Positions 11,366-18,200 of a DNA stretch of 18,200 nucleotides are shown in pieces. The stretch lies in the NCBI GenBank assembly GCA_036274055.1, contig DASUGM010000268.1, positions 1 to 18,200 of the forward strand, written 5' to 3'. The notes under the pieces are model-generated. The model had not been told where the DNA came from, searched no databases, and saw only the letters and a list, made by a program, of their open reading frames with translations. This DNA comes from DASUGM01 sp036274055 (lineage in GTDB: Bacteria > Acidobacteriota > Vicinamibacteria > Vicinamibacterales > SCN-69-37). A program made the position numbers and the translations under genes. The first letter of the stretch is position 1. The number at the start of each line of letters is the position of its first letter.

Positions 11366-14023
11366 TTATCTCACCGCGACCCTGACTCCGAGAAAACGGC
11401 GGTCCTGAGAGGTCCCGCTATCCGACGGTCTGAAACCGGCGGGTGACGCAATCCTCACGTGCACGGCCCGCGATGTCGGCGGCACGCGCACCGTCAGCGC
11501 CCGTGATTCCGATGGCGTGAGCGCCAGTGTCGAGCTACCGGCCTCCGTCGCCACCATGACGGCGTTGGCGGCGGCGCCGTTGGCAAGGTCGAGATCGATG
11601 GCTTCCCTGCCGTCGTCAACCACAACGATGAACTCGGCCGTCGTTCCACCTTTCACCCAGAATGCGTCCGCCTCGACGAAGACGCTGTCGTCGAGGAAAA
11701 AGAGGGCGCCGGCGCGGCTCGCGGTCGCGCGGTTCGCGGTGAACGACGGCGACGGCACGACCACGGGCGCGACTTCGACGTGGCCGCCGACCTGAGCGAG
11801 CGGCTCGTCAGGGTCAATGACCAGCGCTGGAAGCGACGCCGGCAGCTGGAGAGTGAAAGACTGCTGCGACAGCGCCGCCACTGGCAACGTCTTGAACGGC
11901 GCATCGCGCGCGCCTGAGCGCAGTCGCAACGTCCCGCGGATCGGACGCCTGGAGACGACATCCAACTGATAGACGCCGGCAGGGAGATCGGTCAGCACGG
12001 AGACCGCCCACTTCCCGCTCTCCGAGTCTTGCGGCGGCACACCGGTTTTGAGTCGAAGTCCCGCCGTCGTGGCGCCGAGAAACGGCTGCGCGGAGAAGCC
12101 CGCGAGACGCAGGCCGGGCGTCTCGTGCGCGGTGGCTCTGAGGACGGCGAGCTGGGAAATCAGGGGACGGTAGACGGTCGTCGGCGCGTCCAGCCACCAG
12201 CCAAGCTGCACCGCGCCAGCGAGCGTCACCGGCAGCCACCACGCCGCCGCAGTCGCGACACGGCGATGCGACCATCCGCGGCGCGCCAGTCGCACCAGCG
12301 CGCCAGCTGACAGCAGCCACACCGCCAGCCAGGCGACGGCGTGACGCGCAAACGCGCCTTCGGTCGAGACCTCGGGCGGTGTCAGTCGCCAGAAGAAACT
12401 TGGCCAGCCGCGTGAAAGATCGACGACGGGCCCGAGCCACGCCAGCCAACTGGCCGACGGACCGCGAACGTCCCAGGCCAGCGCGCCATGATCGATTGTC
12501 AGCAGCGCCACGCCAATGATCACGTTGACGGCCAGTAGCGTCAGCCCGAGCCCGCGCGCCATCGTGTCCGCGCGTGCCCACGCGATGGCGGCCGGCACGG
12601 CGAGCAACGGCAGCGCCGCCGTCGCAAACCGCGCCGGCGGTGCCGGCACGCCGGCCCACCACATCCAGTACGACGCGGCGGCAGCCAGATACGCGATCGC
12701 GACCGCCGCCAGGACACGGGCGAGCCGTCGCGATCGGCGGTCAGCCTCTCGCCCGAAGAGTCCCAGTCCGGCGATGCCGAGCGCCGGCGCGAAGGTGAGA
12801 AGCCCGAACTGCTGGTCGAGGAACAGCGCGACCAGTCCGCCCGGCACATAGCTGAGGAACGTCACCGGCGCGGCGCCATAAGGCGCTGACGGATTGAACG
12901 TGCCGTAGATCACCTTGAAAAATGCGAACCACGCGGCTGCGGAGATGACCGGCGCGGCGAGAAACGCGGCCAGCCGTGTCCTCGCGGCGCCGCGCGGCTC
13001 GCGCGACAGCTGCCAGGCGATCGTCACGCCAAGGCCGACGGCGAGGACGACAAAACGCGAGTGCAGCCACGGCAGCGCCGCCAGCGCGATCGACACGGCG
13101 ACGAGCGGGCGAATCCCCGGCGCGCGCTCGCGGGCGTCGGGCCGGCACAAGAGCCACACGCCGGCTGCTACCGCCGCCATGCCGGCGCCGTCGGGAAATA
13201 CCGTGACGCTCTGAATGAGAAAGGTCAGCGAGCTGACCGTCGCCGCCCACGCGAACCAGGCGGCCGCGGGGCTGCGGGTCGCGGCAAACGCCGCGAGCCA
13301 GATCAGCGCGACGGCGATCGCGGACAGGACGATCATCGTCGCTTGCGCGCCGCGATAGCCGGCGATCGCAAACCCCGGCAGAATCACGGCGGCGACGCCG
13401 GGTGCGTGAATCGAATAGACGTCCTTCACGTTGGGCAACGCGATGTAGTCGGGACGCAGCTCGCCGCCGTAGTACTCGCGATAGTCGCCGCGATCGTGAT
13501 TGTTCTGAATCTTCAGGTCGCCATCGCGCAGCAGGCTTTGCGTGATCACGAGGTAGTGCGGCTCGTCGCCGCCCGGCAGTCGCGGCGACAGTTGCCAGGC
13601 GACGGCGATGGAAATGGCGGCCGATGCCGCGCCAGCGGCCAGGGCGGCGCGCGCCGGCGCCGGCACCGGCCACGACGTCTGTGGGCGCCATCGCGGCGGA
13701 TGCAGAGCCAGCGCCAGGGCCGCCGCGCACCAGATCGGCAGAAACGCGAGCGGACCGGTAAACAGCAGGCCGATCGGCGGCAGCGGTATGGGCCACCACG
13801 CGAGCGTCGCCAGGAGCGCCGGCGCGGCCGACCACGGCGAACGCCTCCAGCCGGAAATCACGGCAATGAAGAGCAGCGCCGCCGCGACTCCGGCGATCGA
13901 GAGCTGTGGGGGTACCGCCACGCGGGTGCCGCCGCCTTCCGTCGCCACCGTCAGGTGACCGCTGGCGCACCACAGTGATGCCAGCACGATGAGGGGGCCG
14001 ATCACGGGCCGGAGGAGGCTCAT
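11366..14023 (-). CDS. Large polytopic membrane protein, GT-C glycosyltransferase-like
   Basis: This 885-aa protein has about a dozen hydrophobic segments in residues 5-610, among them 41-58, 66-108, 129-145, 209-247, 252-294, 306-336, 350-371, 386-424, 437-457, 468-484, 491-510 and 562-580. A soluble, beta-rich C-terminal region of about 260 residues (620-885) follows. After the early membrane segments comes an extracytoplasmic loop with GGDEPHYLVITQSLLRDGDL (151-170, acidic pair D153/E154) and HDRGDYREYYGG. The position of that acidic motif in the first large loop matches GT-C lipid-linked sugar transferases such as the PMT/ArnT group. The family is not identified with certainty and substrate is unknown. 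There is no Shine-Dalgarno before the start. The gene is the only minus-strand one here and is divergent from the TonB-dependent receptor. Confidence 0.7.
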   Translation of the reverse strand: MSLLRPVIGPLIVLASLWCASGHLTVATEGGGTRVAVPPQLSIAGVAAALLFIAVISGWRRSPWSAAPALLATLAWWPIPLPPIGLLFTGPLAFLPIWCAAALALALHPPRWRPQTSWPVPAPARAALAAGAASAAISIAVAWQLSPRLPGGDEPHYLVITQSLLRDGDLKIQNNHDRGDYREYYGGELRPDYIALPNVKDVYSIHAPGVAAVILPGFAIAGYRGAQATMIVLSAIAVALIWLAAFAATRSPAAAWFAWAATVSSLTFLIQSVTVFPDGAGMAAVAAGVWLLCRPDARERAPGIRPLVAVSIALAALPWLHSRFVVLAVGLGVTIAWQLSREPRGAARTRLAAFLAAPVISAAAWFAFFKVIYGTFNPSAPYGAAPVTFLSYVPGGLVALFLDQQFGLLTFAPALGIAGLGLFGREADRRSRRLARVLAAVAIAYLAAAASYWMWWAGVPAPPARFATAALPLLAVPAAIAWARADTMARGLGLTLLAVNVIIGVALLTIDHGALAWDVRGPSASWLAWLGPVVDLSRGWPSFFWRLTPPEVSTEGAFARHAVAWLAVWLLSAGALVRLARRGWSHRRVATAAAWWLPVTLAGAVQLGWWLDAPTTVYRPLISQLAVLRATAHETPGLRLAGFSAQPFLGATTAGLRLKTGVPPQDSESGKWAVSVLTDLPAGVYQLDVVSRRPIRGTLRLRSGARDAPFKTLPVAALSQQSFTLQLPASLPALVIDPDEPLAQVGGHVEVAPVVVPSPSFTANRATASRAGALFFLDDSVFVEADAFWVKGGTTAEFIVVVDDGREAIDLDLANGAAANAVMVATEAGSSTLALTPSESRALTVRVPPTSRAVHVRIASPAGFRPSDSGTSQDRRFLGVRVAVR

Positions 14024-14324
14024 CTCGAGTCTGACTGGTTCAAGGCGTCGTCATTTTACGTTGGCTCTTTCTGTTCGTTCGATTGCGAACGGCCGTCATC
14101 GCCGTCGTCGACCGACTTCTTGAATCGCCTATCCGGAAATGTGATCTGTCTGGAGGGCGGCGTATGTCGCACCGGCGTCATGCTGGTGACGAGTTGCGGC
14201 CAATCGCCACCGACGCGGTGATTCAGGTGACGAACCCGACCGGCGGATGTCCGCTATCCCGAGACCGCGCTGGCACTTACCTTGCCTCTCCTGCGGCAGA
14301 CGTTTGTCAGATCGGGAGGTCTGC
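14024..14324. other. Intergenic region between divergent genes (receptor 5' leader)
   Basis: These 301 nt hold no convincing gene. Two hairpins are visible: CGTTCG-ATTG-CGAACG (14076-14091), which could be an operator or stem, and a 7-bp stem with one G-U at 14170-14176/14182-14188. A GGAGG at 14152-14156 precedes an ATG at 14164 that opens a frame overlapping the receptor start. GGAGG at 14315-14319 is the receptor's ribosome binding site. No riboswitch class was recognised and no good promoter pair was found. Confidence 0.5.
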
Positions 14325-17258
14325 ATGCAGCGGTATTTCACTCTGGTCACGAGAATCGCGCTCGGGTGCGCGCTGGTCGCCTGGTTGGCCCCGCCGGCCT
14401 CGGCCCAGATTCCCACCGGCACCATCACCGGCCGCGTCACCGATGCGGGCGCGTTGCCGACGCCGGGCGTGACCGTCGCGCTCGAATCACCGAACCTGCA
14501 GGGCACGCGCACGACCGTGACCGCGCAGAACGGCGACTACATCTTCCGGCTCCTTCCGCCGGGACAGTACACGATCACGTTCACACTCGCCGGCTTCGCG
14601 ACGACGAAGGAAAGTCGCGACGTCGCCGCAGCCCAGACGCTGACGCTCGACGTCACACTGAAGCCGGCGTCGGTCGCGGAGAGCATCACGGTCTCGGTGG
14701 ACCGGCCGCTGTTCGCGCCGACGGTCGAGGCGTCGACGAACATCAAAGCCACAGTCCTCGATTTGCTGCCGTCGACACGCACACTGCTCGGCGCGGTCAG
14801 TCTGGCGCCGGCGGTGCATTCGACCGGCCCAGGCAACGGCTACTCGATCGGCGGCGCGATGTCGTTCGAGAATTTGTTCATGCTCAACGGCGTGCAGATC
14901 CAGGACAACCTGCGCGGCACGCCGTTCTCGCTGTTCATCGAAGACGCGATCCAGGAGACGACGATCGCGACCTCGGGTATCTCCGCCGAATACGGCCGCT
15001 TCACCGGCGGCGTCGTCAACGCGATCACCAAGTCCGGCAGCAACACGCCGAGCGGGTCGTTCCGGACCTCGTTCGCCAACGACGACTGGCGGGCGGTGAG
15101 CCCGTACGGGGAGCCGAAGGTCGACAAGACGGTGCCGACCTACGAGTTTACGTTTGGTGGTCCGCTGCGGCGCGATCGCACCTGGTTCTTCGGCGCCGGC
15201 CGGCTGTTCGACAGCACGACCGCGCAGGAAACCTCGATCACCGGCGTCGACTACGACTTCACCGCGGACGAGAAACGGTGGGAAGGCAAGGTCACGCAGA
15301 CCCTGACCAGCGCGCATCGGCTGCAGGGCGCCTTCCTGGCGTTGACCCGCGACGAAATCAACAACGCCTGGCCGAGCCCGGGCGAAGTGATGGACACCCG
15401 CAGTCTGACCACGCGTCAGCTGCCGCAGAACCTGTTCTCACTGCATTACACCGGCACGCTCGGATCGCGCTTCGCGCTCGAAGCGCAGTACTCGATGCGC
15501 AATTTCACCTTCGAGGGCGACGGCGGCACCAACACCGATCTGGTTCAGGGCTCGCCGCTGCGCGACCTCAACACCGGCAAGTGGTGGTGGGCGCCGAACT
15601 TCTGCGGCGTCTGCACGCCGGAACAGCGCGACAACACCGACTTGCTGGTCAAGGGCAGCTACTTCCTGACCACCGCCCGCGGCGGCTCGCACAACATCGT
15701 GTTCGGCTACGACAGCTTCAACGACAAGGTCACCAGCGACAACTATCAGTCGGCGACGAACTATCACGTCTGGGCGACCGACATCATCACCGACAACAAC
15801 GTCGTCTACCCGGTGATCGACAACCAGCAGAACACCTACATCATCTGGTGGCCGTTGAACGAAGCGAGCCAGGGGACGAACTTCCGCACCCACTCGCTGT
15901 TCATCAACGACGACTGGCAGCTCAACCGCCACACCACGTTCAACCTCGGGCTGCGCTATGACGCCAACCGCGGGCGGGACGGGTCCGACAACCTGGTCGC
16001 CAACGACAGCATCGTCAGCCCGCGTCTCGGCGTCACGTTCGATCCGAAGGGCGACGGCAGGTGGGTGTTCAACGCCAGCTACGGCCGCTACGTCGCGGCG
16101 CTCGCCAACAACATCGCCGCGAGCACCGCGCCGGGCGGGACGCCCTCGATCATCGCGTTTTTCTACGGCGGCGCGCCGATCAACGTCAACGGCGGGCCGC
16201 TGGTTTCGAGCGAAGCGGCGCTGCGCCAGGTGTTCGACTGGTTCAACGCCAACGGCGGCACCGGCATGGCGCCGTTTTTCACCAACATCCCCGGACTCGC
16301 GTCGCGCGTCGAGGGGACGCTGAAGTCGCCGCACGCCGACGAGTTTTCGTTCGGCGTCTCGCACCAGATCGGATCCCACGCCGCGGTGCGCGCCGATTTC
16401 GTGCACCGCAAGTTCGGCAGCTTCTACGCGACGCGAATCGACCAGTCGACCGGTCAGGTGTTCGACGAATTCGGCACGCCCTACGACCTGAGCCTGCTCG
16501 AGAACACCGACGTGCTCACGCGCCGGTACGACGCGCTCAACCTGCAGGGTTCATACCGGTTTGGCGGCCGCGGCGAACTCGGCGCCAGCTACACGCTCTC
16601 CGAGCTCCAGGGCAACGTCGACGGCGAGACCGTCAACCAGGGCCCGTTGAGCAGCGGCGTGCTCACCTACCCGGAGTACTCCGAGCCGGCGTGGAGCAAC
16701 CCCGAGGGCGACCTCGCCGCCGATCAGCGGCACCGTCTGCGATTGTGGGGGACGGTCACGTTGATGCCCGACGGCCACCACGGCACGCTGTCGATCGGCG
16801 CGATTCAGTCGATGCAGTCGGGCACGCCGTATGGCGCGGTCGGCGCGATCCGGACCGGTGCGTTCGTCGGCAACCTCGGCTACGTCACGCCGCCATCGAC
16901 GGTGCCGTACTACTTCACGGCCCGCGATGAGTTCCGCACCGACAGCATGTTCCGGACTGACGTCTCGGTGAACTACTCGATCGCCCTGCCCGGCGCGCGC
17001 CGGGCGCGGCTGTTTGGCCAGGCGCAGGTGTTGAACCTGTTCAACCAGTTCGGCCTGTTCAACCTGACCCATAACGAGATCAACACCTCGGTCCTGACGC
17101 GGTTCAACAGCTCGCAGTATCAGGCGTTCAACCCGTTCACGACGACGCCGGTGCAGGGCGTGAACTGGGACTACGACCAGGACTTCGGAACGGCGACGGC
17201 GTCGGGCGCGTACACCCTGCCGCGGACGTTCCAGTTCTCAGTCGGCATTCGCTTCTAG
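14325..17258 (+). CDS. TonB-dependent receptor, Oar-like, with carboxypeptidase-regulatory-like N-terminal domain
   Basis: This 977-aa outer-membrane protein has a signal peptide (core about 7-22, cleavage after PASA at residue 27). An Ig-like carboxypeptidase-regulatory domain follows (about 30-115: GTITGRVTDAGALPTPGVTV, then GDYIFRLLPPGQYTITF). ESITVSV (119-125) is a plausible TonB box. The plug contains NLFMLNGVQIQDN and GISAEYGRFTGGVVNAITKSGS. A long barrel ends in FQFSVGIRF with the terminal Phe of outer-membrane barrels. The family takes up large substrates using TonB energy; the substrate cannot be read from sequence. ATG 14325 is preferred because GGAGG is 5 nt upstream and the signal peptide begins there; the frame is open 26 codons further up without a signal-like sequence. 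Three hairpins follow the gene, the first across its stop codon. Confidence 0.93.
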   Translation: MQRYFTLVTRIALGCALVAWLAPPASAQIPTGTITGRVTDAGALPTPGVTVALESPNLQGTRTTVTAQNGDYIFRLLPPGQYTITFTLAGFATTKESRDVAAAQTLTLDVTLKPASVAESITVSVDRPLFAPTVEASTNIKATVLDLLPSTRTLLGAVSLAPAVHSTGPGNGYSIGGAMSFENLFMLNGVQIQDNLRGTPFSLFIEDAIQETTIATSGISAEYGRFTGGVVNAITKSGSNTPSGSFRTSFANDDWRAVSPYGEPKVDKTVPTYEFTFGGPLRRDRTWFFGAGRLFDSTTAQETSITGVDYDFTADEKRWEGKVTQTLTSAHRLQGAFLALTRDEINNAWPSPGEVMDTRSLTTRQLPQNLFSLHYTGTLGSRFALEAQYSMRNFTFEGDGGTNTDLVQGSPLRDLNTGKWWWAPNFCGVCTPEQRDNTDLLVKGSYFLTTARGGSHNIVFGYDSFNDKVTSDNYQSATNYHVWATDIITDNNVVYPVIDNQQNTYIIWWPLNEASQGTNFRTHSLFINDDWQLNRHTTFNLGLRYDANRGRDGSDNLVANDSIVSPRLGVTFDPKGDGRWVFNASYGRYVAALANNIAASTAPGGTPSIIAFFYGGAPINVNGGPLVSSEAALRQVFDWFNANGGTGMAPFFTNIPGLASRVEGTLKSPHADEFSFGVSHQIGSHAAVRADFVHRKFGSFYATRIDQSTGQVFDEFGTPYDLSLLENTDVLTRRYDALNLQGSYRFGGRGELGASYTLSELQGNVDGETVNQGPLSSGVLTYPEYSEPAWSNPEGDLAADQRHRLRLWGTVTLMPDGHHGTLSIGAIQSMQSGTPYGAVGAIRTGAFVGNLGYVTPPSTVPYYFTARDEFRTDSMFRTDVSVNYSIALPGARRARLFGQAQVLNLFNQFGLFNLTHNEINTSVLTRFNSSQYQAFNPFTTTPVQGVNWDYDQDFGTATASGAYTLPRTFQFSVGIRF

Positions 17259-17269
17259 CGAATGCCGAC
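17241..17269. repeat. Perfect 12-bp hairpin across the receptor stop codon
   Basis: GTCGGCATTCGC (17241-17252) is the exact reverse complement of 17258-17269, with the 5-nt loop TTCTA. The stop codon TAG occupies 17256-17258, so the left arm is coding and the right arm is 3' untranslated. There is no T-run after it, which argues for an RNA 3'-end stabiliser or repeat rather than a terminator. Confidence 0.75.
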
Positions 17270-17297
17270 GACGGCCGGATTGCCGAATCGAGGGCAT

Positions 17298-17327
17298 TGC
17301 CGGATTGGATTGCGGTCCAATCCGGCA
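17298..17327 (+). terminator. Hairpin downstream of the receptor gene, likely terminator
   Basis: TGCCGGATTGGA (17298-17309) pairs perfectly with 17316-17327 around TTGCGG. The run after it, TTGGCCTTT, is a poor T-tract, so termination could be Rho-assisted. The stem shares the word GCCGGATTG with sequence 25 nt earlier. Confidence 0.5.
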
Positions 17328-17338
17328 TTGGCCTTTAG

Positions 17339-17373
17339 AGCCGTTTTCGATTCTGTGTAGCGCGAAAACGGCT
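17339..17373. repeat. Third hairpin downstream of the receptor gene
   Basis: AGCCGTTTTCG (17339-17349) pairs perfectly with CGAAAACGGCT (17363-17373) around a 13-nt loop. It comes 11 nt after the previous hairpin. It could be a second terminator or part of a repeat element; no T-run follows. Confidence 0.55.
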
Positions 17374-17436
17374 TAAGCGATTTCGGTCGACCGGACTCCG
17401 CTCTAGTGCGGGGATCCCGTCCGGCCGGGCGTCACG

Positions 17437-17465
17437 TCGACACGGTAGCTCGTCTGGAGTATGCT
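17437..17465 (+). promoter_or_regulatory. Sigma70-type promoter for the right-edge membrane protein
   Basis: TCGACA (17437-17442, 5/6 to TTGACA) and TATGCT (17460-17465, 4/6 to TATAAT) are separated by exactly 17 nt. The expected start is near 17472, about 49 nt before the ATG at 17521. Confidence 0.55.
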
Positions 17466-17520
17466 ACGGCCGCCGTTCGCGGCGCTCTCTTACGTTGCTC
17501 GTTGGTGTCCCCAGCCACCA

Positions 17521-18200
17521 ATGCGACGACACCTTATTGAATCTCTCCTCGTGTCCGTCCTCGCCGCGATCCTCGCGATCGCGCTGACGTGGCCGTTGGC
17601 CGCGCGGCTGGGCAGCGCCGGCCGAATCGAAGTCGGCGACGCCCGCTACAGCATCTGGAATATCGCCTGGGTGGCGCACGCCTTGACGACCGCCCCGACG
17701 ACGCTGTTCAACGCCAACATTTTCTATCCTTCCAAAAACGCGCTCGCCTTCTCCGAATCCAACCTGGTCGCCGGCGTGCTCGCGATTCCGGTCTGGCTCG
17801 CGACCGGCAACCCGCTCGCCGCGGGCAACTGGGCCATTCTCTGCGCGTTCACCATGACCGGCATCGCCACCTACGTCCTGATCCTCCGGCTGACGCAGAA
17901 CCGGATTGGCGCCGCGATCGGCGCGACGATCTTCACCTACTCTCCCTATGCGTTCTCGCACCTCGCGCACATTCAGCTGTTGATGACGTTCGGGCTGCCG
18001 CTGGTCCTGCTGGCCCTGCATGCCTTTGTCGAGTCGCCGCGAACCAGTCGCGCGGTGTGGCTGGGCGTGGCTCTGGCCGTGCAGGCGCTCGCGTGCGGCT
18101 ACTACGGCCTCTTTGCCGGCCTGATGGCGACGCTCGGCATCCTCTGGTTCGGCGCCTTCGACGGACTCGGCCGCAGTCGCGGTTACTGGCTGCGCGCGAT
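17521..18200 (+). CDS. Polytopic membrane protein, GT-C-like, 3' end outside the window
   Basis: The frame is open from ATG 17521 to the edge (226 codons), so the gene is incomplete only because the window stops. The N-terminus has a basic start and a hydrophobic segment (about 6-28). An extracytoplasmic loop follows with EVGDARYSIWNIAWV (about 37-51; D40) and LFNANIFYPSKNALAFSESN (62-81), then closely spaced membrane segments (about 82-95, 101-122, 127-143, 148-169, 181-212). The acidic residue in the first loop and the FYP motif resemble membrane glycosyltransferases or other uncharacterised polytopic proteins common in Acidobacteriota; function is not established. There is no Shine-Dalgarno. 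The high density of membrane segments in an uninterrupted frame supports it as a real gene, and a fair promoter lies upstream. Confidence 0.75.
   Translation, partial: MRRHLIESLLVSVLAAILAIALTWPLAARLGSAGRIEVGDARYSIWNIAWVAHALTTAPTTLFNANIFYPSKNALAFSESNLVAGVLAIPVWLATGNPLAAGNWAILCAFTMTGIATYVLILRLTQNRIGAAIGATIFTYSPYAFSHLAHIQLLMTFGLPLVLLALHAFVESPRTSRAVWLGVALAVQALACGYYGLFAGLMATLGILWFGAFDGLGRSRGYWLRA

Noticed and set aside
14120..14147. TTGAAT ... TGATCT as a promoter for the receptor
   Set aside because: The -10 candidate matches only 2 of 6 consensus bases, so it is not distinguishable from chance.
14247..14324. N-terminal extension of the TonB receptor
   Set aside because: It would bury the signal peptide 26 residues inside the protein; ATG 14325 has GGAGG 5 nt upstream.
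14282..15961. Plus-strand open frame (559 codons) inside the TonB receptor
   Set aside because: Arg/His-rich low-complexity translation in an alternative frame of a certain gene.

Overview
The window looks like a stretch of chromosome from a high-GC bacterium, most likely an Acidobacteriota member and probably Vicinamibacteria. This is inferred from three things: the GC-rich coding, the large TonB-dependent receptor with an N-terminal carboxypeptidase-regulatory-like domain (a protein type expanded in that phylum), and the style of the intergenic repeats. No rRNA or other decisive marker is present. I see no transposase, phage gene, CRISPR array or defence module. The left two thirds is core housekeeping and the right third is cell-envelope genes.

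Layout: after a terminator hairpin at the left edge comes a secreted or periplasmic PDZ/S41-family protein (45-1232) whose catalytic Ser and Lys are both replaced. A promoter and tRNA-Val(GAC) follow, then an inverted-repeat element. Next is a long co-directional translation and division cluster: thrS, infC, rpmI, rplT, pheS, pheT, a small ZapB-like coiled-coil gene, zapA, 6S RNA (ssrS) and thiL. infC begins at an AUC codon that a start-codon scan limited to ATG/GTG/TTG would miss. pheS and pheT overlap by 4 bp. PheT is compact and lacks the internal OB-fold tRNA-binding domain. The zapA-6S RNA adjacency is the same as in E. coli.

The second part holds a membrane-anchored 3D-domain (MltA-like) protein, a signal-peptide-bearing 281-aa outer-membrane beta-barrel candidate, an 885-aa polytopic membrane protein on the minus strand (GT-C-like), an Oar-type TonB-dependent receptor of 977 aa followed by three perfect hairpins, and the 5' part of another polytopic membrane protein that runs off the right edge.

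The most unusual feature is in the gaps of the housekeeping cluster. Four of them carry different, short, phase-locked tandem repeats: 7-nt units at infC-rpmI, rpmI-rplT and pheT-zapB, and 8-nt units at ssrS-thiL. The unit sequence differs in each gap. In one gap the two arrays are inverted to form a 19-bp stem. In another the last unit supplies the Shine-Dalgarno sequence of thiL. Other points worth a second look are the S41 pseudopeptidase, the shortened PheT and the hairpin straddling the receptor stop codon.
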